Assembly (NCBI GenBank): GCA_004151065.3
Contig: NWUY0300007233.1
Span: 46,351 to 63,548 of the forward strand
Direction of reading: 5' to 3'
Source of the DNA: Larix sibirica
Lineage: Eukaryota; Streptophyta; Pinopsida; Pinales; Pinaceae
DNA: 17,198 nucleotides
A program made the translations under genes and the position numbers. The notes under the pieces were generated by a model. It was not told the origin of the DNA. It did no database searches and worked only from the letters and a program-made list of their open reading frames with translations. Shown piece by piece: positions 7,851 through 16,140 of this stretch (positions within the stretch are counted from its first letter, which is position 1; each line of letters opens with the position of its first letter).

Positions 7851-8536
7851 ATTTTCAAGATTGTATGTTCAGTTTTTTCCTTTCTAAAGTTAAGTATAAA
7901 GAATTACCTCTTTTTACTATTTGGGAGGTATGGAAAGCCCGAAATCATTGCATATTTGAGGACAACAGACCATCATTTTATCTTGTTTGCACTAAAGTGA
8001 TATGTTCTTTGCAAGAGTATTCAAAAGCTTTAAAAAATCCAAATATTAGATCTTTACAAGCTCTAGAAATTGGAAATGATATGTCATATGGTTTTTTCGA
8101 TGGCGCGGTGAAGAATGGAACATGTGGTGCCTGTATGGTTTTACACATTAAAAAAGATCATATGTTACTACTCAGGTTGGGCGTCGGTGAAGGTATTAAT
8201 ACCATGGTAGAACTCTTAGCATTGTGGGGTTTATTATGGTTCGCCAAGAAAAGAGTTATTTACAGTGTTAAGATATTTGGTGACTCCTGAGTTGTTATTG
8301 ATTGGGCAGTGAGATTATCAAATCTTCATGTATTTCATCTGGAGCATTGGATCAGTAGGACTTGTAGCTTGATCAATGGATTTTCTGCTATATCTTTTGA
8401 GCATATCTTTCGCGAGCTAAATCTGAAATATGATCTCCTCTCAAAGGAAGCTATTGGGAAAATGGATGGCTATATTTTGTTTGAAGAATACACAGCTGAT
8501 CAACTGATTGATTATGGCTCTGTGTATATATTTTAG
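7847..8536 (+). pseudogene. LINE RNase H domain (RVT_3), one premature stop
   Basis: RNase H degrades the RNA strand of the RNA:DNA hybrid during element copying. The frame runs from LFTIWEVWKARNHCIFED, the segment that joins zf-RVT to RNase H in plant LINEs, into the RNase H fold. All four acidic catalytic positions are visible: Asp in GFFDGA (8099), Glu in MVELLAL (8210), Asp in FGDS (8282) and Asp in NLKYDLLSKEA (8432). The only lesion is TGA at 8288-8290, directly after GDS, after which the frame stays open to the natural-looking stop at 8534-8536. This is the best preserved part of the element. Confidence 0.9.
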
Positions 8537-8780
8537 GAGGCTGAATATTGAAATTTGATGGTAGTGTAGGTTTTTGTTTGATCTCCTTGCGGGATGTCGC
8601 AGTTTATATATTTTTTGTAATGATTGATAATGGACATAGACTACAGTCAATTAACATCAGTTTTAGTACTAGACTATTCTAATAGTCATATGACTTGGGA
8701 AGTCATTTCCTGTGTATTGAATTTTGTAACTTTGATTTCATAGAAATAATAAGTTACTGTTTTTGTCTTTTTGAAAAAGG
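8537..8780 (+). other. LINE 3' untranslated region and tail
   Basis: After the RNase H stop, about 240 non-coding bases run to GAAATAATAAGTTACTG (8743-8760), where AATAAT may serve as poly-A signal, and then CTTTTTGAAAAAGG. A short A-rich end after an AATAAT-type signal is common for plant LINE copies. The exact end and any target-site duplication are not determined. Confidence 0.6.
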
Positions 8781-9233
8781 TTTGCGCACTAATGGATAAG
8801 AAGCCTTAACAATAGGCTAGATAAATTCTTTCAATTACTTTCTTTTGGACCAAATAACCTCGATTATCCCCTCGATACAAGCATCTTATTCAACATTTAA
8901 GGTTGGTGTGGAGAAGGCAACTCTCTTTTATCTATTTGCAAACACTTCATAATCTAGTTTTTCTCCACAACCCACATATTCCTCTCTCTTCCCAAGCAGC
9001 CTAAACACTCTTTTTTTAAGATAGAACCCATTACAATGTAATTCGAATTCAATCAAAGTAGGAGAACACATGCCATTGTCATTGGAAAATGTGCTCCAAG
9101 AAATTCAATTCAAAAACCACTTCAACCCTTTCATTAAATTTTGATTCAAAACTTTATTTTCATTGTCGCTCCATTTATGTTATTCGGATTCAAAAGTTTC
9201 TTTTAGTTATAGTTCCTTCTCAATGATAGCTCA

Positions 9234-9300
9234 TTGGTTTGCAACATTTACTAGGTATCTTTGTTTTTTTTGTTTTGGTTTGCAATGTTCATTAGATACA
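9234..9300. repeat. Direct repeat, two 26-bp copies
   Basis: TTGGTTTGCAACATTTACTA (then GGTATC) at 9234 recurs as TTGGTTTGCAATGTTCATTA (then GATACA) at 9275, with a T-rich 15-base spacer. The copies share about three quarters of their bases. It is a small local duplication without apparent function. Confidence 0.55.
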
Positions 9301-9796
9301 AGGGGATACAAAAGCGATCAATGATGACATTAAATTAAACAAATACAGTGAGAAATTCCCCATAAACCCTTTTTTAAAGTATATTTGTACACATGTGTAA
9401 AGGAGATGGTGGTTGGGTTGCTAAGGCGATATGGTAAGGAAAGAAACCAAAGTGGGAAGACAATTGAGGGACAGACAAAGCTTTGAAGGAGAAGACAAGG
9501 CTTTATGAATGAGCTTCCTCCCTCTCATATTTGTCTATGTAAGTCGGTAGGAAAAATTTGTGCCTAGATTTATATATGAATTGAAAGCCAACTAAAGCAT
9601 ACTTCCCTCCAATTGAATCCGATGAGTTTTGCAAACAAATCCATCTTCTATAAGTGGAAGATCCAGTTAATGAAAGCAAAATCGACATATGAATAGCCAA
9701 ACCAAGGCAAGAGACCAATATGTTTAATTTGTTTTCATAATTTCATCAAAGAAATCAGTAAGATAACAAGACACAAAGCACCATATGAACAACTTT

Positions 9797-9930
9797 CAAA
9801 TAGAGAATGTTTAGTGTTTGCTTTATAGAATTTGCAAATAGAGACTTGATGTTTACATGAATAAACAATACAAATGCAAATAGAGAATGTTCAATGTTTA
9901 TAGAAATAAACAATACTAATGCAAATATTG
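9797..9930. repeat. Minisatellite, about 37-45-bp units
   Basis: CAAATAGAGAATGTT or a close variant begins at 9797, 9834 (as GCAAATAGAGACTTG) and 9876, with a truncated GCAAATATTG at 9921. The second and third units share AATAAACAATAC(A/T)AAT at their ends. Units are 37, 42 and 45 bp, showing indel divergence. The minus-strand reading of this array gives a hydrophobic open frame with repeated VLFI.(I/V)NI segments, which I regard as an artefact. Confidence 0.75.
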
Positions 9931-10124
9931 TAAAGGAAGGATATTGCAACACACATGCTTGTAAATACAATTCAATGAGACTTGGAAGATGAGGATGACA
10001 TGGAAATATGAGAAGCATTGATAATTGTTGCTTTAATAATTTGGAATCTAAATCATTTCTCTCTCGACAAATTAACTAGGAACAACACATTTGCAAAGAG
10101 ATTGATGAATATTTAACCGCAAGA

Positions 10125-10910
10125 TGTCACAACACCAAGGATCCGACCTGGGACCGAGGTCGTGTTCCCTTCCTTAGGCGTAGAGCACTGCCCGAATACA
10201 ACCCTTGGTGGCTAAACTAACTCAGATATGCATCCAGCAGACTACGCCCAACCCACACACCTTAACAATTTACTTGTTATGCTTAGTATCATTGCCATTG
10301 TTTACACTTAACGCTTAGCCAAAATATCTCATACACAAGAACAACATATGTGCCTAGAAATTCAATGGCGCATGCCCAAAATATCAATATATATACAAGA
10401 GAGGGTACAATGTCAAGAGAGAACTTGTAGGCTTCTTTTCAAAGAGTGTTCCCAGAACAACAATGACTCCTCTTACAAAAGAAACCCCAATAATTCACCC
10501 TCAGCACTTCTTGGTGATGTCTCATGTCCACAGCTCCCATGGGTCCACCTCCTACAACACCTGAACGGTACCCTCACTTAGACCACCATGCACTCGAACT
10601 GGGCCCAGTTTACCTTTGTCGTGACCTGCATCTGATTCCTGTCCTTGGTGCGCTAGTTTCACTTGCGTGCTTCACTTGCTTCACACTTAATTGAATCTGC
10701 CTCTAAGCCTCCAACAATTTCGTGCCTATATAGGCTCCCAAGTCATGTTAAGGGGTGCACCCAAGGGTCGCACCTCCCCTTATTTAATCCTACCTCCATG
10801 TACTTTGGGCGCTTTACTTGTGGTGGTTGTCAGTAGTGGTCCTCCCTATGCTAGTGTACCCAAGACTCAACGTCCTTGCCAAGATGCATGTGCCTTTCTC
10901 TTGTGAGTCA
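10125..10910 (-). repeat. Gypsy 3' LTR (outer boundary clear, inner boundary approximate)
   Basis: The minus strand ends GGATCCTTGGTGTTGTGACA at 10125, a TG...CA-type terminus (plus strand TGTCACAACACC). No primer-binding site follows it, so it is the outer end of a 3' LTR of a minus-strand element. A TATA box (TATATAGG, 10732-10725) lies inside, with about 600 bp of R/U5-like sequence after it. The inner start is uncertain: candidates are near 10912 and 10983. The flanking five bases CAAGA (10120-10124) may be one half of a target-site duplication; the partner was not found. Confidence 0.65.
10725..10732 (-). promoter_or_regulatory. LTR TATA box
   Basis: On the minus strand, TATATAGGCACGAAATTG lies within the LTR, preceded by GGGAGCC. 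TATATAGG is a typical LTR TATA box, which would place transcription start roughly 30 bases downstream (toward lower coordinates). Support is positional plus the motif. Confidence 0.6.
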
Positions 10911-11969
10911 TCATGCCTCTAGGCTTCTCCTGATGAAGCATCCATCTCACTCTATCGAGTGTATTTCCCCTGGAGCGTCTACATACACTCTTTGTTTCAC
11001 TTTCGTTGAAGCCCCTCATTATGCCACTGAGTCTGCATTCCCACCAATATGCCCAGATGCTCTACCACTCAGCATGGGTGTCTCACAACATGTCCAAATC
11101 TTGGGTCCACTTGTTGACAGGAAAGCCCCTATGCTCCCAACTTGGTTCCGCTTCATTGGTGCTTTCAAACCTGTTTCGTTAGCTTCTTGCACAAATTCCC
11201 TACTACCCGCTCATCATGGCTGTTCAATCGATAGGTGCGAGTGCCATGCGCCCACTCTCCTCCATGGGATGCCCAATCCATCGCATAGGCAATAACTCGC
11301 CAAGTTTGATGAAGCTTCTTCTATGGGTAGGGATGATGGTCAAGGCACCCTCCTCGTTAATACCATGATATCCTCCCCCACTCCAAACTATTTTCGTCCT
11401 TGGCAATGTCTCCAAAGATGCCTGTTACACTCTAGAATCTTTGTCTGTTGTTGCGACTAATCGCAGTTGCACTAGTTGTCCCTCTATCAACCTCACTTCG
11501 CATCGGCTCCTCTACCATTCTGCCACAGTTCCACACTTCCACTCTCTATCCTCAATCATTTAGGTGATCAATCCAGCATTGATTCCTAGATTTCGCATGC
11601 TCTTAGGCAACTCGCACAAGTGCCTCCACGCTTACGTCATCCCTTCACAAATATTGTGGCGAAGTCACCACTTGCACCACTTGTCATTAAACCTTATATC
11701 TAATGCTCACTTAGTTTTTTATTTTCGAAGTGCCTATTTCCTAAGGTACTTAAGGCCCTTACTACCTATGCCAAAGGTAGTGGGACACCACACAATCTAC
11801 CTCAGTACAAAAGAATGGACGAATGGTGCCCATGACCATCACCCAAGCCTACATCTTCCATTGACTACTATGTTGTCATCTTCTTACTCAAGTATAGTAA
11901 AAGAGGCAAGTTCGAACCGATCCTGGCATCACCTTCCTCCAACAACCATTTCACTTTGGGATTATCCTT
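10911..11969. other. Gypsy-interior-like sequence with no recognised domain
   Basis: This is the stretch between the gag-like block and the LTR. On the minus strand, where a gypsy element would carry reverse transcriptase, RNase H and integrase, no YxDD box, RNase H motif or HHCC/DDE motif is visible in any frame. Plus-strand open frames of 139 codons (10876-11295 and 11564-11983) are rich in Ser, His, Pro and Leu, as expected for antisense of GC-richer DNA, and show no domain. Confidence 0.5.
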
Positions 11970-12295
11970 CTAATCCTCCCTGAACGCATCAAAAGTGGTT
12001 ACATCATCATGTAGCACCCTTCCTCGCTCTTGGGTCAGTGTGGCAATCCCTCTATGTCGGTTAGAGGAGTCACGAGTTGTTCTGCTAACAACATGTTTAT
12101 TTGCATCACTGCCTTCTTGCATTGCCATGCAATAATCGGTAAGTCTCTCCATTGTTTATACTACAGACTCGGTGACTCTCTCAAGTCTACACACCCGTGT
12201 TTCCAAGTTCCATACCAAGACATGACTTGCTACTTCCAACTTCTCCTTGAGTAACTTCCCTCCTTTTCCTTTGCCTTTGCCTTTATCTTATGCAT
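11970..12295 (-). pseudogene. Coiled-coil frame resembling a gypsy Gag N-terminus
   Basis: One minus-strand frame is open from 12295 to 11970 except for a single TAA near 12150. It starts with a Lys/Gly run (DKGKGKGKGGKLLKEKLEVA), then NLETRVCRLERVTESVV and, after the stop, TMERLTDYCMAMQEG, a heptad-like pattern. A polar tail follows, ending DDVTTFDAFRED. The N-terminal part of plant gypsy Gag proteins is often a basic stretch followed by a 'LE.RV.RLE' coiled coil ahead of the Gag core. Here it lies downstream of the protease instead of upstream of the Gag core, so it implies rearrangement or a second copy. Family assignment is tentative. Confidence 0.4.
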
Positions 12296-12335
12296 GGTGA
12301 GGTCATGCCACATTCTGTCACTTGAGGGTGCTACA
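12010..12335. repeat. 11-bp perfect terminal inverted repeats around a 326-bp segment
   Basis: TGTAGCACCCT (12010-12020) is the exact reverse complement of AGGGTGCTACA (12325-12335). The segment encloses almost exactly the coiled-coil frame at 11970-12295. TGTAGCACCC also resembles the TGTAACACCC start common in plant gypsy LTRs, here on both strands. Flanking target duplications are not evident. An 11-bp match at this distance can also occur by chance in a 17-kb window. Confidence 0.35.
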
Positions 12336-12400
12336 CTCAAATCAATCGCCTTCCTGACTCTTTAGGGTCTCCTCACAACATATATGATAATTGACTAATC

Positions 12401-13015
12401 TCACGAAAGGATCGCCAAGTAATCTAAGTGAGGCATCGACACATCCTTTTTTCTCCTTAGAAATTCCTTCCCCAAAATAACCTCAAAGTCATCCATCAGC
12501 ACAATTGTGGAGCTTGCTTCACCAATCCAATCTCCAAGCTTCAAAGGTACCCAATTGGAAACCCCAACCACCTTCTCCACTTTTGAATTCACTACTTTGA
12601 AAGAAATATTTCTCCGCTCCAAGTGCAACGTGAGCCTCCTAGCCACCTCTTCCTTCATGAAGTTGTGTGTCACACCATTGTCCACCAAAGTAATGACATG
12701 TTGTCCATTCAATCCTATTGGAACATAGCACAAGTTGGTGTAGTCTTGCTCATGGGTAACCGTAGGTTCCTTTAGAACTACACCCAACACTTGCAACACT
12801 CCAATCGAAGCCTTCTTTGCTTGTTCCACTGTAGATAGCTTATGCGACTTTAACAAACAAATTTTCACATAATGGTCCTTTGCGCATATCCAACACGAAA
12901 CGAGTCTACTCTTGTCCTTGGGTGATTTTGCATGCTTGGAATTGTCGTCGTCATGCCTCCCACCCGACTTTGGATTTCCCTTTATCTTCTTCTTGTTCTT
13001 TCCAAGAGCTCTCAC
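12401..13015 (-). pseudogene. Gypsy Gag C-terminus, zinc knuckle and aspartic protease
   Basis: This uninterrupted 204-codon frame is the C-terminal part of Gag and the protease that matures the polyprotein. It starts in a basic stretch (GKNKKKIKG). At residues 41-53 is CWICAKDHYVKIC, a CX2CX3HX4C knuckle of the kind common in plant gypsy Gag (12895-12857). The protease follows: HVITLVDNGVTHNF (D of the active site at 12682-12680), EVARRLTLHLERR, and VLMDDFEVILGKEFLRR with 'MPHLDYLAIL' at the end. The active-site triplet is D-N-G where D-T-G or D-S-G is usual. The frame continues upstream beyond the listed Met, with a TGA about 40 bases upstream, so the Met is not a true start. Confidence 0.88.
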
Positions 13016-13690
13016 ATGAGCTTCTTCACCTTCCTTGGACCCATCCTTGGATTCTAATCAATAGTCCAGGATTTTGTCTGTCGCAGAGATAGCTGTGGCA
13101 AGAGTTTGCACTCCTTGGTGTCACAAGTCCATCTAGACCGAAGGCCGCAACCCTTTCATGAAGTGATACAACCGATCTCCATCACTCGTATCCTTAATTT
13201 CTAGCATGAGGCTTATGTAGGCCCTAATGTACCCTTGAACCCTATCAGTGTGCTTGAGCTTCATGAACTCATTCCATGTTACCCAATCTTGGTTCCTTGG
13301 GTTGAATTAAGATTTCAACACAACCTTCCTATGCACTCGATTATCAATCCTCTTCATTTCACGTCCCTCTACCACATTCCTACTCTGTTTCTCGACCACA
13401 ACTTCATTTTGTTGGTTAGAAACATCGTAGTAGTGTTCACCTTGGATTTGTTAGAACTGTCCTTCATCTACTCCAAGTACTTCTCAATGTTCAATAAAAG
13501 TTAATCAGTATCTTGGTGTTCCAAGTCCCATCATACAGATCAAGTTCCTTCATCTTAATCCTCATAGGTGTTGTCGAACCACTCCCTCCAGCAATGGCCT
13601 TCTTTAAAAACACAATGATCTCATATTGTTCTCTTACTTGAAGTTGAAGTGCCTGCACCAAGCCTTCCTATTAAGGTTAACCTTGACTCG
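13016..13690 (-). pseudogene. Gypsy Gag core (retrotransposon gag domain), frameshifted
   Basis: This is the capsid-forming core, upstream of the zinc knuckle in the same element. From high to low coordinates: LQLQVREQYEIIVFLKKAIA (end of the N-terminal coil), a broken 'F.G....E...F...E.Y' region, TTTMFLTNKMKLWSRNRV ('YLTG.A..WW.TR' motif), a frame change, FNPRNQDWVTWNEFMKLKHT, DRVQGYIRAYISLMLEIKDT, DGDRLYHFMKGLRPSV and HQGVQTLATAISATDKILDY. These match the standard order of plant gypsy Gag. Stops occur after GLRPSV, after MDL, and at about 13054 (TGA after KILDY). At least two frameshifts lie in the N-terminal half. Confidence 0.85.
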
Positions 13691-13699
13691 GGAATGAGT

Positions 13700-13984
13700 C
13701 AAATGGTTTAGGTCTCAACACGTGGTTTTGGGCCCATGGTATTGTCCCAAGGTATTGCATGTGATGAATCGTATAAAGGGATTCACAAACAATGTTGTAA
13801 TGTAGCCTGGAGATAAGCGGTGGCTAGATCACTTGGCCTGGTTTTGGTTAAGGTCAATAATAGATCTTTTATTGGTGTTGGTTTTTTCCTTTGGAGTTTA
13901 CAGGGTATATGGATGTCTCTTAAATTGTTGCTTGTTAATTTATTGCTCTCTTATTATATGTGTGTGTTCATTTAAATTCTAACA
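13700..13984 (+). repeat. LTR 3' end, diverged relative of the LTR at 16136-16850
   Basis: GTTTTGGTTAAGGTCAATAA (from 13841), GGTGTTGGTTTTTTCCTTTG, CAGGGTATAT, TTGCTCTCTTATTATATGTG and the final TTAAATTCTAACA align in order with 16688-16850 (GTTTTGGCCAAGG, GTTGGTATTTCCC, CCAGGGTA, TTGTTCTCTCATTATGTGTA, AAAACCTAACA). Both are on the plus strand. The end at 13984 is a CTAACA terminus. No primer-binding site follows, so this is a 3' or solo LTR, or a fragment. Its left boundary is unknown, and it abuts the truncated gag of the minus-strand gypsy element. Confidence 0.55.
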
Positions 13985-15120
13985 AGACCAACTTCATAGA
14001 AAATATTTTGGCATTGATAGGAAGATGTACATAGGAAGAAGGGCATTACAACATCCCACATCAACCAACATGAAACAAAGATCAACATTCTAATTTGATT
14101 TGTCAGGACTAGAGCTAGGAAAAACCACCACTATATACTGACACAAGGAAGGACAACATGGTTAGTAAAGGATATTTAAGAAATGGCAAAAATAGTTTTT
14201 GTAAGAAAAAATCCCTCGAACATAGAACATGACTCATAATGAACAAAAGCAACATAAGACTCAATAAATAAGAGACTAATGAAATCCATCAATGTTATAT
14301 GCATGTTATATGCCTAGATAAATGCTCCATAATGAGTGGAAGGATAACCAATCGAAGGAATAAAAGTAATTTAGTCATGGGACAACTTCTAAGGTGGATG
14401 CTCTAAACCCGACTCATTGTCAGAGACACAAATAGGTGATGTGTTCAAGGCAATCAAGAACTGACTGTTTCCATTTCACTTCTGTGATGGAATAAAAATA
14501 GTTTCTCTTTTTCTCATTTATGGTTTTTGTCTTTATTGAATGTTTTTGTCTTTTTTCCTTGTTGACTGAAAGATTTCAAAAGAATAAAGAATGCTATAGT
14601 ATATTGAGTATCGAGTAAAAAATGCAAGGGACATTTAAATATTATTATATGAAAGAGTCTATCAAATGTCGTCTAGGATCAAATATGGAGAACTGTTGTT
14701 ATTCTGTTATTCCTAAAATTGAAAAACAATCATTCTAATGTGTGCTAGTTAGAAATTAAGGCCAAAAAATTCATTATAATTCCGAAATATTCATAAATTT
14801 TGAATAAGTGTATGCAAAGTCTTTACCCAAAACTTAATCACAATTCATGGAAAAAATGTGAAAAATAGGGTCAAATAGTAAGTTGCTAACCCATGTTTAC
14901 CATTTTCACTTGGAATGTGGAGAGGAGCACTTACATGCTCAAAAAATCAAACTTGGATTCGAGAAGCATGGCATCAAATTCAGATTTGTTAGCTACATGT
15001 ACATCTTTGTCCCCTACTCCTAGATTGTCATGTGGTTTTGTCAAAATGTTCAGAAACTTTGATGGTGTGGAACCCCTCCCAAAGGTTTACTAGCACGGTC
15101 ATTCCTTTCAAGGGATAAGC
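13985..15120. other. Unassigned AT-rich spacer
   Basis: I see no recognisable coding fragment, LTR boundary or RNA gene. The frame at 14893-15093 (66 codons, plus) has no motif. Two copies of GTTTTTGTCTTT(A/T) lie at about 14524-14552 in a T-rich stretch. The sequence could be upstream flank of the pseudogene that begins near 15121 or decayed repeat DNA. Confidence 0.45.
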
Positions 15121-16140
15121 ATGACTGAAAAAGCCATGGTAGCACCTGAGGGGATCATAGGCATAGCTGAGCACCCCAAGAAGGGCCTTAAAGGGCCAAA
15201 ACCTCAATTTTTTTGCAAATTTTCCTCAAATTTGTAATGACTAAATTTTATGATGTTGTTTGCAGGTAGACAAGATGATTGAATGGAAAGAACAAGCACA
15301 TGAAGCCGTGGATAATGCCACTTTGAATGATGCAGGCATGATTGATGCCTTAAGAAAATGTGTCTTGTTGAAGTTCTTTCACTACCAAAATATGCAAAGC
15401 TAAAACTTGTCATTTCAAAGGTTGATATGGTGCTATGATTCAGAAGAACAAGTGTTTCATGTTGAGACAAAAACAATCCACTTGGAAGTGGAACACACCT
15501 ACGTCATCATAGGTTTGTCACAATGGGGAAACAATCCTCCTCAAAGGAGGGATAGTAGTTTTAGGGGAACCGTTGATGACTATATTATTGCTCAATGGCA
15601 TGCCACCAAAAAGAGTAGCAATCAAATCCCAATCAAGGATATAGTACATCTCCATCTACGAAAAATAATGTTTATCATTACCCAAGCAACGAGATCCATT
15701 GTTGCACACTTGGCTTCCATAGCACATGTTTAGTATACATTGGAGTGTTTAGAGCCATGAGTGTTTGACTGATGCAATGGATTGATCGTTAATATGAAGG
15801 ATCAATTGACGAAGTGCAGAAATGGTGAGCATAAATAGTTTGGGTACAACTTGATCTTTTGCAGCTTCTTAAGTTCTTCCTTGAAAGGGTTCTTGCTATT
15901 AGACCTAGGGAAATGACCTTGTCGAGTGAGACTAGAACCCCACTATTGTAGAGATGGTCCAATCTCATGGTCCATCTAGGAGAGGGACTGTCAATGAACA
16001 CCTTTATCCATAATTTATTGGATTGGTCAGATAACCAGAATGTTGTCATTGAAGACTATACATATGCTGGGATGGATTATCAACATGGCCTAGACCTCAT
16101 GCTACCTCTAGGGACTCAGTGGGGCACAATTGGAATGTAA
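15121..16140 (+). pseudogene. Pseudogene of an unidentified protein family, truncated by LTR insertion
   Basis: A coding signal extends over about 1 kb. It begins with MTEKAMVAPEGIIGIAEHPK and KGLKGPKPQFF (15121 onward, frame 1), followed by a gap or frame change (15225-15260). Frame 2 then runs VDKMIEWKEQAHEAVDNATL, IDALRKCVLLKFFHY, a stop, and an uninterrupted 108-codon part (15407-15733) with WCYDSEEQVFHVETKTIHLE, VEHTYVIIGLSQWGNN and GTVDDYI. Four more stops follow around NMKDQLTKCRNGEHK. Near 15860 the frame changes again to FFLERVLAIRPREM, a stop, RWSNLMVHLGEGLS, VVIEDYTYAGMDYQHGLDLM and LPLGTQWGTIG. The 'W....Q.F....I.L.......IIGLS' pattern loosely recalls plant mobile domain proteins, but I cannot assign a family. 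The final TAA is supplied by the LTR that starts at 16136. Confidence 0.6.

Larger units (their letters stand above)
6163..8780 (+). mobile_element. 5'-truncated L1-type LINE (non-LTR retrotransposon)
   Basis: The segment carries reverse transcriptase from the 'KMDL.KAYD' motif onward, a degenerate zinc-binding region, an RNase H domain and a 3' untranslated region ending in a short A-rich tail near 8780. This domain order is typical of plant L1-clade ORF2. The endonuclease and the first part of the reverse transcriptase are missing, which is the usual outcome of incomplete target-primed reverse transcription. I count at least six in-frame stops (6350, 6527, 7145, 7279, 7396, 8288) and about four frame changes. 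No convincing target-site duplication was found by eye. Confidence 0.92.
8781..10124. other. Unassigned AT-rich spacer with small repeats
   Basis: No protein family is recognised on either strand. The minus-strand frames at 9718-9503 and 10018-9755 have no motifs, and the second is generated by the minisatellite at 9797-9925. Two copies of TTGGTTTGCAA(C/T) with similar following sequence lie at 9234-9259 and 9275-9300. The stretch ends at the gypsy LTR boundary (10125). Confidence 0.5.
10125..13690 (-). mobile_element. Decayed, internally deleted Ty3/gypsy retrotransposon
   Basis: Read on the minus strand: gag core (13690-13016), zinc knuckle and aspartic protease (13015-12401), then about 1.5 kb without reverse transcriptase or integrase, then an LTR ending at 10125. 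The block is visibly richer in G and C than both flanks, supporting one unit. The Gag type (FLTNKMKLW..R, NEFMKLKHTDRVQGYI) and the protease of V-D-x-G-x-T-H-N-F form match chromovirus-like gypsy elements of plants. A 5' LTR next to gag is not seen: a different, plus-strand LTR end lies there. It is either a deletion derivative or a mosaic of two gypsy copies. Confidence 0.75.

Noticed and set aside
6163-8800. Target-site duplication of the LINE
   Set aside because: Bases around 6150-6165 and after 8780 were compared by eye and no convincing direct repeat was found; the exact 3' end is also uncertain.
9503-9718. Minus-strand 71-codon frame
   Set aside because: No motif, no neighbouring coding signal, and chance length.
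9755-10018. Hydrophobic 87-codon minus-strand frame as a membrane protein
   Set aside because: The repeated VLFI..NI segments come from the minisatellite at 9797-9930; there is no independent support.
10876-11983. Two 139-codon plus-strand open frames as genes
   Set aside because: They lie antisense within the GC-richer gypsy block, are rich in Ser, His, Pro and Leu, show no domain, and have no matching continuation.
12507-13092. Plus-strand frames of 70-73 codons
   Set aside because: They are antisense shadows of the gypsy Gag and protease frame on the minus strand.
15210-15266. An intron between the MTEKAM... segment and VDKMIEW..., ending at TTGTTTGCAG
   Set aside because: The acceptor looks good, but no usable GT donor gives a plausible intron length (the nearest leaves about 30 bases). 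A frameshift or small insertion is simpler.
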